DNA of 38,640 nucleotides from Burkholderiaceae bacterium (lineage in GTDB: Bacteria > Pseudomonadota > Gammaproteobacteria > Burkholderiales > Burkholderiaceae_C): assembly GCA_019751915.1 (NCBI GenBank), contig JAIEMS010000016.1:1-38640 (forward strand), read 5' to 3'. Below the pieces are notes generated by a model. It had not been told where the DNA came from and did no database searches. It saw nothing but the letters and a program-made list of their open reading frames with translations. The position numbers and the translations under genes are program-made. Below are positions 1 to 7,183 of the stretch, piece by piece (position 1 is the stretch's first letter; the number at the start of each line of letters is the position of its first letter).

Positions 1-76
1 TATTCACCAAGCGTTACTGACATTGGCCGCTGCCATCATCTGCTCTCGGTTCGTGGATAGGTTGTGTTAGCCACTC

Positions 77-157
77 TTAATCAGAAACTGACCCTGCCCG
101 ATGATGCCCTTGGGCTTTAGCCCGGTACAAGCAGGCATCTGCGCTGGTCAGCAGGGC
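77..157 (-). pseudogene. C-terminal remnant of a GGDEF (diguanylate cyclase) domain
   Basis: Read on the minus strand from 157 to the TAA at 77-79, this stretch encodes ALLTSADACLYRAKAQGHHR and a short tail. That is the typical end of a GGDEF domain (pattern LLxxADxALYxAKxxGRN). The frame is open only a short way upstream and hits a TGA at about position 214; the upstream part has no GGDEF similarity that I can see, and no GGDEF active-site motif occurs. It is therefore a broken tail fragment, not a gene. The rest of positions 1-250 holds nothing I recognise. The AT-rich gene next to it may have arrived at this decayed site. Confidence 0.6.
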
Positions 158-250
158 ATAAATAAATGGTTTACGGAAAGTGCAAAAACGCTCTAAACCT
201 ATTCATTCAGTGTATGTGGCGCTCCAGAGCCAAGCCCGATGCGGGCAAGT

Positions 251-1057
251 TCAGTCCGCTATGTTCGTATTTTTAGATAAACTATAAATGTTAATTTTAA
301 ATTTTAAATCTTTTGGCGCATCATATAAAGTAGATCTTTTCACCTCTGCACTCAACCCAAGTTTTGCAATAGCTTTAGCATAAGAAGAAATTAAAGATTC
401 CTCCATTCTTGGGTCAAAAATGACCCTGTCAAATAATTCATTTGGATTTATCTGATAGTCAAAAATATCACTATGGCATTTGTCGTTGTCACCGATATAT
501 ATCAATCTAACTTCTTTCTCATGACTAAATTGAGGTCTTTTGTATAGAATAGATTCGGCTGCACCTAAATTTGAGGCATCCAATAAGTCTATTTTAGAAA
601 ATGATTCAATCATATTGGTTTTATTTTTATAGCTCACCTTCCCGATAAAGCATTGAGTATTTGATTTAGCCCCTATGACATCACTTAGAGATTTTAGTAG
701 TTTTCTTGGTGTAGTCATTAATTTTACACCATCTTTGTTTTGAGAATAAATTCTCCACATTGCGTCTGTTTCACGGTGTAAAGTCCAGCATTGACCATAG
801 ATAGAATCTTTTGCTGGAATTTTGCAATCTTCCAAACCAAATTTAAATACAGATGACAAGAGTGCATTCTCAAATGGGTCGTCCCATTTCTCAGGCTTGA
901 CTAACGTCAGTTGATTTGTTGTAAGCATTTGAATCAATCTTCCAATAGGAAAAATTCTATATATTGGTTTATCAATTTCATTTTCTCTAATGCCAATAAA
1001 ATTACCATTTTTCATATTATTTGCAAATTTTAACTTATTTAGATAAACAATTGTCAT
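251..1057 (-). CDS. DUF2971 family protein, AT-rich, probably acquired
   Basis: A 268-residue protein. The motif KPEKWDDPFENALL (about residues 55-68), then YGQCWTLHRETDAMWRIYS (about 88-106) and an RPQFSHEKEVRLIYIG block (about 174-189) are the hallmarks of DUF2971. This family has no settled biochemical role; members are often found in variable or defence-rich regions (family knowledge). The gene is markedly AT-rich, as is the flank up to about 1200, unlike all other genes in the window, which suggests horizontal transfer. The first ATG at 1057 is used; there is no convincing Shine-Dalgarno, and an alternative start lies at 1015. It stands alone: the next genes on the same strand start well upstream, with about 150 AT-rich bases between. 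Function unknown. Confidence 0.75.
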   Translation of the reverse strand: MTIVYLNKLKFANNMKNGNFIGIRENEIDKPIYRIFPIGRLIQMLTTNQLTLVKPEKWDDPFENALLSSVFKFGLEDCKIPAKDSIYGQCWTLHRETDAMWRIYSQNKDGVKLMTTPRKLLKSLSDVIGAKSNTQCFIGKVSYKNKTNMIESFSKIDLLDASNLGAAESILYKRPQFSHEKEVRLIYIGDNDKCHSDIFDYQINPNELFDRVIFDPRMEESLISSYAKAIAKLGLSAEVKRSTLYDAPKDLKFKINIYSLSKNTNIAD

Positions 1058-1138
1058 GCGTCCATTGGAAGGACGTTGTTGGGGTTGTTTGGCTTTTCTG
1101 CATAAATAAATTCTAAATTATTGATTTATAAAGATATA

Positions 1139-1152
1139 CTTAAAAATTTAAG
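1139..1152. promoter_or_regulatory. AT-rich palindrome upstream of the DUF2971 gene
   Basis: CTTAAAAATTTAAG is a perfect 6-bp-arm inverted repeat with a 2-base centre. It lies about 80 bases upstream of the DUF2971 start, in an AT-rich stretch that probably also holds its promoter. It could be an operator or simply a product of low complexity. Confidence 0.25.
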
Positions 1153-1206
1153 CAAGAAAAATATCATTACAAATCAGCAGCTTAGCAATTTGTGCAACAA
1201 CGCATT

Positions 1207-2466
1207 TTATAAACCAACATGGCACTCCCGGCGCAACAATGCCAGAGCATCGTGTAGTTGATAATCTAAATCACTGCACAAAGTTTTGCGCGACTCTTCG
1301 ACAAAATGTTCCCACAACTGGCACCAAGCGTCTTGGTGCATGCTGGGGGCGTGGCTGCGAATAAAAGCACTCGCCCGCTCGGGGTGCAAGCCGGTTTTGT
1401 GAATTTGCCGCACCAAGCGTGTGGCAGCCGCCTCGGTCAAGGTGGTTTTATCGCTGGGAATGTATTGTTTTGCCGCACCGACCGACAGGTACAAAAACAA
1501 AGTCAGCAGGGCGTGCTCGTCTTCTTGGCCTTGGGTCACGCGCTGCCACGTTTTGCTGCCGGGCTGCTGGGGCTCTTCGTGGGCAAAGCTGCGGTGGTAG
1601 TGATCGACCTCGCTCAGGGGGTCTTCGATCCAAAAGTAGCGCCCCATAAAGGCCGATTTTTGCAGCAGTGCGCGCACGTTTTGGCTGGCATCGCGCAAAT
1701 TGGGCAGGTCGGCCTGCACACTGCGGCGCACTTTTTCCACCGCTTCGTGCAACGGTGCGGGCAGGCTCTGCGGCCATGCCAGCGCCAGCGGGCCTTTCTT
1801 TTGGCGCAGCGCCCCGATCATTTTTTCAAAGGCCACAGCATCGGGCCATTCGCGGGCTTGGGGTGCCACCGTGTGCAGTAGCAACGCAGTGCGGATGACG
1901 GCTTCGGCATCGGTACCGGCCTCTTCCAAATCGTCGGCATCCAAACCCCAACGCTGGGCCAACCACAGGGCAGCCTCAATGGCTTGCACCACCGGCAAGC
2001 GCCGCGCCAGTTCAGCGCGGTATGCGGCGTGGCTTTTGAGCGACCACTTGGCCAGCAGCGGGATTTGATCGTCGGTAAAACCGCCGCGCTCGTGCATGGC
2101 AAAGTGGCTGTTTTGCGGCATGGCAATCAGCTTTTTGAGCATGTCCGAGCCGCCTTTGGAGCGCGACAAAAAAGAATGTTCGGCCAGCGATTGCGCCGCT
2201 TGGCGCAGGTCGCCATGGGAACTTTCTTCCAAATACAAGCTGACCAAATTGACGATGCGCTGGCGTGCTTTTTCTAACTCCGGGCGCAGGTGTTCGCTGC
2301 CAAAGTAGCGGGCAATTTGCACCATGCCCTTGGGGGCATCGGCGGCAATAGCGGCTAGTTTTTCCGCCGAAATCAGGCCGTGCTGGACACCGTAAGTCAG
2401 CGCTTTTTCAAAAAATGGGCGATCGTCGTGCAGCGACAGGGCATGGGCGGTGCGGGGTGGGGTCAT
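1207..2466 (-). CDS. Uncharacterised helical protein, last gene of the J-domain cluster
   Basis: A 419-residue protein that I do not recognise. It has no signal peptide or membrane segment and looks largely alpha-helical and cytoplasmic. Features that may help a search are a charged stretch with DDLEEAGTDAEAVIR near residue 180, an aromatic block GRYFWIEDPLSEVDHYHR near residue 275, and a C-terminal segment rich in Trp and His (DAWCQLWEHFVEESRKTL) near residue 380. The ATG at 2466 is only 2 bases from the stop of the preceding gene (2469), so the two are very probably translationally coupled. It is the fifth and last gene of a compact minus-strand run that includes a J-domain protein. Function unknown; a structural or adaptor role is only a guess. 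Confidence 0.8.
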   Translation of the reverse strand: MTPPRTAHALSLHDDRPFFEKALTYGVQHGLISAEKLAAIAADAPKGMVQIARYFGSEHLRPELEKARQRIVNLVSLYLEESSHGDLRQAAQSLAEHSFLSRSKGGSDMLKKLIAMPQNSHFAMHERGGFTDDQIPLLAKWSLKSHAAYRAELARRLPVVQAIEAALWLAQRWGLDADDLEEAGTDAEAVIRTALLLHTVAPQAREWPDAVAFEKMIGALRQKKGPLALAWPQSLPAPLHEAVEKVRRSVQADLPNLRDASQNVRALLQKSAFMGRYFWIEDPLSEVDHYHRSFAHEEPQQPGSKTWQRVTQGQEDEHALLTLFLYLSVGAAKQYIPSDKTTLTEAAATRLVRQIHKTGLHPERASAFIRSHAPSMHQDAWCQLWEHFVEESRKTLCSDLDYQLHDALALLRRECHVGL

Positions 2467-2468
2467 TG

Positions 2469-3224
2469 TCAGATGGCCGATTCTTCGTCAGATTCGCGCG
2501 CCGCTGGGGTGGCTTTGCCCCGGTCGGTATCGCTGGTTTCAAATTTGCCGTCGTCTTCTTCTACGTCGTCGCTGTCGCCTTGGCCCATGTCGTGGGCACG
2601 CGCTTTGGCACGCAGCACCAGCAGGGTTTCGACGAACAAATCGCGGCATTCGTAACGCAGCAACCATGCCAACTGCATCCAGTCGCGGTCGGCCACTTCG
2701 TCTTGGTCGATGCGGGGGCGCACGTACAGCGATGCCAGCAGATCATCTTCTGACAGCATTTCGCCATCGTCTTCAAACGATTCAAAGTGGCCGGTGCGGG
2801 CAAAGGCCTCGATGCGGCTCCATTTTTCGGCAAAGTAGTTCGCCAGCGCTTCGCTGCCACCTTCGAGGTCGCCAATGGCGGTCAAAAATTCCAGCGTGTC
2901 GGCACCGTCACGAAAGATCACCGCGTTGACCATGTTGCGCAGGTGGGTGTGCGTGAGGTCTTTATATTGCTTTTCTAGCACCATCGCCCGGGCAAATTGC
3001 TCGGGTGTGACCAGCAAGTTGACCACCGATTCTTTCGAGTCGTCGTACTCGCGCATCACGGCCAAAATGTCTTTCGGCGGCAGTTGCTCTAGCACCACCA
3101 TCAGGGCGTTGTCGCCTTCGGTATCGGCCAGTTCTGCCAGCGCTGACTCGGCACCGCTGATGTCGCCAGCGGCAATCAGACTGTGGGTTTTGCTGATCAG
3201 GGCAAGGTGGTTTGGGTTGTCCAT
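2469..3224 (-). CDS. Uncharacterised protein with acidic C-terminal tail
   Basis: A 251-residue protein starting MDNPNHLALISKTHSLIAAG. I chose the ATG at 3224 over an upstream in-frame start at 3323 because the longer form would run deep into the preceding gene, and an AAGG lies about 7 bases before 3224. The body (residues 1-205) is predicted helical and includes LPPKDILAVMREYDDSKES and a LTHTHLRNMVNAVIFRDG segment. The last 45 residues are low-complexity and strongly acidic (GQGDSDDVEEDDGKFETSD and onward). No catalytic motif or membrane segment is visible. It lies 13 bases after the preceding gene and 2 bases before the next, so it is surely co-transcribed. Not recognised. Confidence 0.8.
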   Translation of the reverse strand: MDNPNHLALISKTHSLIAAGDISGAESALAELADTEGDNALMVVLEQLPPKDILAVMREYDDSKESVVNLLVTPEQFARAMVLEKQYKDLTHTHLRNMVNAVIFRDGADTLEFLTAIGDLEGGSEALANYFAEKWSRIEAFARTGHFESFEDDGEMLSEDDLLASLYVRPRIDQDEVADRDWMQLAWLLRYECRDLFVETLLVLRAKARAHDMGQGDSDDVEEDDGKFETSDTDRGKATPAARESDEESAI

Positions 3225-3237
3225 AGTGGCAGTACCT

Positions 3238-3819
3238 TTAGTCTTTGCGCTCAAAGCCTTGATCGGCCAGCCAGTCGGCGCTGGCATCTTCGCGGCTTTG
3301 CTCGTCTTGTCGGTCGGTGGCATCGTCAGCGCTCAGGGGGTGTGCGTTGTCGTCGTCGCTGTCATCGCTGTCGGTGGTCTCTGCGTCGGCATCGTCGTAT
3401 TCGTTGCTGGCACTGTGGGCTTGGCCTAAGCGGGGGTGGTGTTGCAGGTATTCCAGGCCCACGGCCACGGCCATAAACCATTCGCCCAACGGGTCGCGCA
3501 GCACTACTTGGGCCAAACTTTGCGCCCACGGCTCCAGCGTGATGGCTTGGGCTAAATCGGCCCAATCAGGGAACTCGGCTTCGTCCAGCGTCAGCAAGCG
3601 CTCTAGCACCGGCGGGGCGGTAAAACGGAATGCTTGGTGAAACACCACAGCCACCATCTCGGGGCTGATGCCCATCATTTGCACCAAAAATCCCATTTCT
3701 TTGCGCTTATCGGCCAAACGCCGACGCAGTACGTCTTTGCCTTCACTGTCTTGGGTCAGGTCGTCCAGCTCGGCTTGGTAGGCCGAACGCAGGTTGCGAA
3801 AAAAGGGCGAAATGTTCAT
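3238..3819 (-). CDS. Uncharacterised protein with acidic C-terminal tail, next to J-domain gene
   Basis: A 193-residue protein starting MNISPFFRNLRSAYQAELDD. The ATG at 3819 is 10 bases after the stop of the J-domain gene; an upstream in-frame start would overlap that gene heavily and is rejected. Residues 1-135 look like a compact helical domain (DVLRRRLADKRKEMGFLVQM, then PPVLERLLTLDEAEFPDWAD). From about residue 145 the chain becomes acidic and disordered (EYDDADAETTDSDDSDDDN, then DRQDEQSREDASADW). The acidic tail resembles that of the next gene product in composition but not in sequence. No function assigned. Its place directly behind the J-domain gene suggests a partner or client, which is inference. 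Confidence 0.8.
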   Translation of the reverse strand: MNISPFFRNLRSAYQAELDDLTQDSEGKDVLRRRLADKRKEMGFLVQMMGISPEMVAVVFHQAFRFTAPPVLERLLTLDEAEFPDWADLAQAITLEPWAQSLAQVVLRDPLGEWFMAVAVGLEYLQHHPRLGQAHSASNEYDDADAETTDSDDSDDDNAHPLSADDATDRQDEQSREDASADWLADQGFERKD

Positions 3820-3829
3820 GTCGTAGCAA

Positions 3830-4123
3830 TCAGTGCGCGGTGTGGGCAGGAAGGATGTTTTGAAAATACGCTTGCCAAATGGCTTGTGCAGTCTCGAGTG
3901 GATCGTCAAGCAGGTTGCGGCGGCGGTTGTCGTCGTAAGCTTGGCGCAGGGCCGGGTCAGACAGCACTTCATAGGCTTTTTGCACTGCCTGAAACCGCGT
4001 GGCCGCATTGGTAGCGGTGCTTTTGTCGGGGTGGTGCAGCGAGGCCTGTTGGCGAAAGGCTTTTTTAATGTCGGCCAGCGACGCAGCGCTGCCCAATCCG
4101 AGGGCGGCGTAGTGATCGATCAT
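3830..4123 (-). CDS. Small J-domain (DnaJ-like) protein
   Basis: A 97-residue protein that is little more than a J-domain. Residues 2-64 carry the helix pattern DHYAALGLGSAASLADIKKA, the HPD motif (HHPDKS), then FQAVQKAYEVLSDPALRQAYDD. HPD is what J-domains use to stimulate the ATPase of DnaK-type Hsp70s (established). There is no Gly/Phe region, zinc finger or substrate-binding domain as in DnaJ or CbpA, so substrate choice must come from the 30-residue tail or from partner proteins, perhaps those encoded next door. The ATG at 4123 begins the J-domain; an upstream in-frame start at 4189 would add 22 residues encoded by an intergenic repeat and is rejected. It is the second gene of the minus-strand cluster 4618-1207. 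Confidence 0.85.
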   Translation of the reverse strand: MIDHYAALGLGSAASLADIKKAFRQQASLHHPDKSTATNAATRFQAVQKAYEVLSDPALRQAYDDNRRRNLLDDPLETAQAIWQAYFQNILPAHTAH

Positions 4124-4142
4124 GGGGGTTGTTGCTTGGTTG

Positions 4143-4193
4143 TAAAAATGAGAGCTGTCAGCGCTTTGATAGCAAGCACTGCGGGCCAAAAGT
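4143..4193 (+). repeat. Two-hairpin intergenic repeat, copy 1
   Basis: Contains AGCGCTTTGATAGCAAGCACT (second hairpin) preceded by a degenerate first hairpin and followed by GGGCCAAAA, the shared tail of the family. It lies in the leader of the J-domain gene. A GCACTGCGGGC word is repeated just after it (about 4175 and 4199). Confidence 0.6.
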
Positions 4194-4249
4194 ATGCAGG
4201 CACTGCGGGCGACTCTACCAACAGGTGCCCGCGCACCTGTTGCAGCGCA

Positions 4250-4618
4250 CTAATCTAGCGCGAACTGGGCGCGCAAGGCTTGGCTGAAGGCGGGTGTGCC
4301 ACTGAGCGACAAGGTGACGGTGTTGCGCGGCATACCCGGTGGGTATTTTTGCAGTTGAATTTGGCGCGTGTCTTCGTCGTAGTGCAGTTGTAAAGTGCAC
4401 AGCACTTCTTGGATGCCTTGCAAATCGTAGTCCCACTCGCCGCCTTCTTCCATCGGGCCGCGTGGGCCGGGGAAGCTGTTGTGGGCCCAGTCCAGCACCA
4501 GTGCCAGTTCTGCCAGCACTGCCGGTAGGTGCGACGGTGTCACAGAGGCCATCGCATCCCAAGTGCCTGTGCCCTCAGCGTCTTCGCTGTAGTCAAAATC
4601 GAGGTAACGCAATGTCAT
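4250..4618 (-). CDS. Uncharacterised small protein, first gene of the J-domain cluster
   Basis: A 122-residue protein from the ATG at 4618, starting MTLRYLDFDYSEDAEGTGTW. The frame stays open to an ATG at 4720, which would give 156 residues and would overlap the start codon of the divergent ABC gene. I prefer 4618 because the conserved-looking part begins there and it leaves room for a promoter; no Shine-Dalgarno decides the matter. The protein has an acidic, aromatic N-terminus, a PGPRGPMEEGGEWDYDLQG loop (about residues 50-68), and a beta-rich second half (TLQLHYDEDTRQIQL). No signal peptide or membrane segment. Function not recognised. Confidence 0.7.
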   Translation of the reverse strand: MTLRYLDFDYSEDAEGTGTWDAMASVTPSHLPAVLAELALVLDWAHNSFPGPRGPMEEGGEWDYDLQGIQEVLCTLQLHYDEDTRQIQLQKYPPGMPRNTVTLSLSGTPAFSQALRAQFALD

Positions 4619-4718
4619 GGCGGGCATCAATAGAGGGGTGATGGAATAGGCATTGTCCTGCAAACTGCTGCGCAAGTGGCTTGCGTGGCTTTTTTCAAGA
4701 GTAGAAAAGAAAGTGTCC

Positions 4719-5351
4719 ATGATAGAGAAAACAACGCCGGTGTTGCAGGTCGATCACCTGCACTTTAGCTACCCACAACGGCCACTGTTTACCGATTGGT
4801 CTGCACGCATTGGCAGCGGTGTGACGCTGGTGCTGGGCGGCGATGGCAGTGGCAAGACGACGCTGCTGCGCTTGCTGGCGGCGGCGTGCCGCCCCGATCA
4901 AGGCCATTTGGTATTGGCTGGCACAGCTCTGGCCGATGCACCACAGGCCTACCAGCAGCAATTGTTCTGGCAAGACCCGCGCTCCGATGCCCTCGATGCC
5001 CTGAGCGCGCACGCTTGGTTCGACACCCTGCCCGAGCGCTACCGCGCTTGGAGTGCCCCGGCACTGGCAGCCCATGTGGAGGGTTTTGCACTGACCGCGC
5101 ACCTTGAAAAGCCGCTGTACCAGTTGTCGGCGGGCAGCAAACGCAAAGTGCTGATGGCCGCTGCCTTGGCCTGTGGCGCAGCCCTGACGTTGATCGACGA
5201 GCCAGTGGCCGGGCTGGACCGGCCCTCGGTGCTGTATCTGCAACGGGCGCTGACCGAGGCGAGCACACAGCCGGGCCGGGCGACGGTGGTGGCGCACTAC
5301 GAGCGACTCGATGGTGTGCCTTGGAGCGATGTGATCGAATTGCCCGATTGA
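4719..5351 (+). CDS. ABC transporter-type ATP-binding protein, stand-alone
   Basis: A 210-residue nucleotide-binding domain with every ABC motif: Walker A GGDGSGKT (residues 40-47), Q-loop Gln85, signature LSAGS (136-140), Walker B TLIDEP (157-162), D-loop AGLD (164-167) and switch His193. It is short and CcmA-like in size. No permease is encoded beside it, so the partner must lie elsewhere, or the protein works outside transport. The ATG at 4719 is chosen because it begins the conserved beta-strand LQVDHLHFSY; an upstream in-frame ATG at 4653 would add 22 residues lying in the divergent gene region. The start codon overlaps a possible start codon (4720) of the minus-strand neighbour. Confidence 0.85.
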   Translation: MIEKTTPVLQVDHLHFSYPQRPLFTDWSARIGSGVTLVLGGDGSGKTTLLRLLAAACRPDQGHLVLAGTALADAPQAYQQQLFWQDPRSDALDALSAHAWFDTLPERYRAWSAPALAAHVEGFALTAHLEKPLYQLSAGSKRKVLMAAALACGAALTLIDEPVAGLDRPSVLYLQRALTEASTQPGRATVVAHYERLDGVPWSDVIELPD

Positions 5352-5362
5352 GCAAAGATTTC

Positions 5363-5422
5363 GGGCCAAAAGTGCCAATAGCCCTTGGACAGAAAGCATT
5401 TTTAGCTATCAATTAAATAGCA
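5363..5422 (-). repeat. Two-hairpin intergenic repeat, copy 2
   Basis: GGGCCAAAAGTGCC, then AGCCCTTGGACAGAAAGCA and TTTTTAGCTATCAATTAAATAGC: the family read in reverse orientation. It fills the gap between the ABC ATPase gene and uppP and could stop transcription from the former. Confidence 0.75.
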
Positions 5423-5490
5423 TAAAACAACACGGGTGCGCCGCGAGGATAATTCGCGGTTTTTGGCCCGACTGGGCCTGAAGGACGCGC

Positions 5491-6318
5491 GTGGACACCG
5501 TTTTGCTCATCAAGGCTGCCATCATGGGGGTGGTCGAAGGTTTGACCGAATTTTTGCCCATTTCATCGACCGGGCACCTGATTTTGGCTGGCTCTTTGCT
5601 CGGCATGACCGATGCCAAGGCCAAAGTGTTTGACATCGCCATCCAAACCGGCGCTATCTTTGCCGTGATTTTGGTTTACTGGCAAAAAATCCGCACGACG
5701 CTGCTCAATTTGCCGCACCAGCGCCAAGCGCAACGTTTAGCGCTGAATGTGCTGATTGGCTTTTTGCCTGCGGTCGTCTTGGCGCTGCTGTTTGGCAAGC
5801 TGATTAAGGCACACCTGTTCACGCCGGTCGTGGTCGCTAGCACGTTCATCGTGGGGGGCTTTGTCATTTTGTGGGCTGAACGCCGCCCAGCGACGGCCAC
5901 GCGCGTCTATTCGGTCGATGACATGACGGCGCTGGACGCGCTCAAGGTCGGACTGGTGCAATGCCTTGCCATGGTGCCGGGCACCAGCCGCAGCGGGGCC
6001 ACCATCATCGGCGGTATGTTGCTGGGCTTGTCGCGCACTGCCGCCACCGATTTTTCGTTCTTTTTGGCGATCCCGACCCTGATTGGTGCCGGGGTTTACA
6101 GCCTCTACAAAGAACGCGCCTTGCTCTCGCTGGCCGATATTCCGATGTTTTCGGTCGGGCTGGTGTTTTCGTTTCTGAGCGCTTGGCTGTGCGTGCGCTG
6201 GCTGCTGCGCTACATCAGCACGCACAGCTTTGTGCCGTTTGCGTGGTACCGGATTGTCTTTGGCGTGGTGGTCTTATGGACAGCATGGAACGGACTGGTG
6301 TCGTGGTCGGGCGGATAA
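5491..6318 (+). CDS. uppP: Undecaprenyl-diphosphatase (UppP/BacA)
   Basis: A 275-residue integral membrane enzyme that dephosphorylates undecaprenyl diphosphate to the carrier lipid used for peptidoglycan and other envelope polymers; family members confer bacitracin tolerance when overproduced (established). The two diagnostic motifs are present: [14 protein letters not shown] near residues 14-27 and [10 protein letters not shown] near residues 162-171, with the catalytic Glu, Ser and Arg in place. About eight hydrophobic segments are visible. The start is a GTG at 5491, with AAGGA at 5481-5485 spaced 5 bases before it. The length matches the family. The next gene follows after 7 bases and may be co-transcribed. 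Confidence 0.95.
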   Translation: MDTVLLIKAAIMGVVEGLTEFLPISSTGHLILAGSLLGMTDAKAKVFDIAIQTGAIFAVILVYWQKIRTTLLNLPHQRQAQRLALNVLIGFLPAVVLALLFGKLIKAHLFTPVVVASTFIVGGFVILWAERRPATATRVYSVDDMTALDALKVGLVQCLAMVPGTSRSGATIIGGMLLGLSRTAATDFSFFLAIPTLIGAGVYSLYKERALLSLADIPMFSVGLVFSFLSAWLCVRWLLRYISTHSFVPFAWYRIVFGVVVLWTAWNGLVSWSGG

Positions 6319-6325
6319 TGTTTTC

Positions 6326-7183
6326 ATGACCAAATACTGCACCTTTCCCGGTTTCAGCGCGGGGCTTTGCGCTCTCGGGCTGACACTGAGCACTGCGGGT
6401 TGGGCAGAAAATGCCACCCCCGACCCACCCGCTGCGGCCCCGCATCTGCAAAAGGAATTCAGCGGGGTACTGGGGAGCACCTTCAACAACAGCACCAACT
6501 ATGCCGGCGGCGAGCAGCGCAGCACCAGCGCCAGTCCGGTATTGGGGTTGGCGCTGGGCCGCTACACCCTGAGCACCGGCGGGGGTGGTGCTTTGCTCGA
6601 CCGCGATTTGGACAAGCGCGATTCGGGCCTGAATGCCCAACTGATGAGCCAAGACAGTTGGCGCTTGACCGGATCGCTGCGCATCGATGGTGGCCGCAAA
6701 AACAGCGACGAGCCGATGCTGCGCGGCCTGCCCGAGGTGCGCCGCACCCTGCGCGGTCGTTTGGGCGTGGTCTACGATGCCAACGAAGACCTGTCGCTCC
6801 GCTCCTCATGGAGCCAAGATTTGCTTGGGCACCAAGGCGGGGCCATGCTCAACAACACCGTGCGCTACGAAATATCGCTGCCCGGTCGCACCGAGCTGAC
6901 CTTGGTTGCAGGCGTGCATTTGGCCAGTTCCACCTATATGCGCAGCTACTTTGGTGTGCCCGCAACGGCAGCAGGCAGCACCTCAGCACTGCCGCGTTTT
7001 CAGCCCCAAGGCGGGCTGCACAGCACCGAAGTGGGCTTTGATGTACGCAAAGACCTGTCCGAACACTGGATTTTGATCGGCAGCATGCGTTATGGTCAAT
7101 TGCGCGGCGATGCCCGGCGCAGTCCGCTGGTACTCAAGCCCGACAACTACAGTGCCTCTATCGGGCTGGCTTATCGCTATTGA
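6326..7183 (+). CDS. MipA/OmpV-like outer-membrane beta-barrel protein
   Basis: A 285-residue protein with a signal peptide (residues 1-27, ending STAGWA before ENATP) followed by alternating beta-strand-like segments typical of a small barrel, and ending in the aromatic IGLAYRY, a usual C-terminal outer-membrane signature. Spacing of motifs such as GRYTLSTGGGG and LRGRLGVVYDANEDLSLRSS fits the MipA/OmpV family, whose members interact with murein machinery or act as porin-like proteins. It starts at 6326, 7 bases after uppP, so an envelope operon with uppP is likely. Its 3' end overlaps the end of the convergent hydrolase gene by 26 bases. The family call is moderately sure; the exact role is unknown. 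Confidence 0.7.
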   Translation: MTKYCTFPGFSAGLCALGLTLSTAGWAENATPDPPAAAPHLQKEFSGVLGSTFNNSTNYAGGEQRSTSASPVLGLALGRYTLSTGGGGALLDRDLDKRDSGLNAQLMSQDSWRLTGSLRIDGGRKNSDEPMLRGLPEVRRTLRGRLGVVYDANEDLSLRSSWSQDLLGHQGGAMLNNTVRYEISLPGRTELTLVAGVHLASSTYMRSYFGVPATAAGSTSALPRFQPQGGLHSTEVGFDVRKDLSEHWILIGSMRYGQLRGDARRSPLVLKPDNYSASIGLAYRY

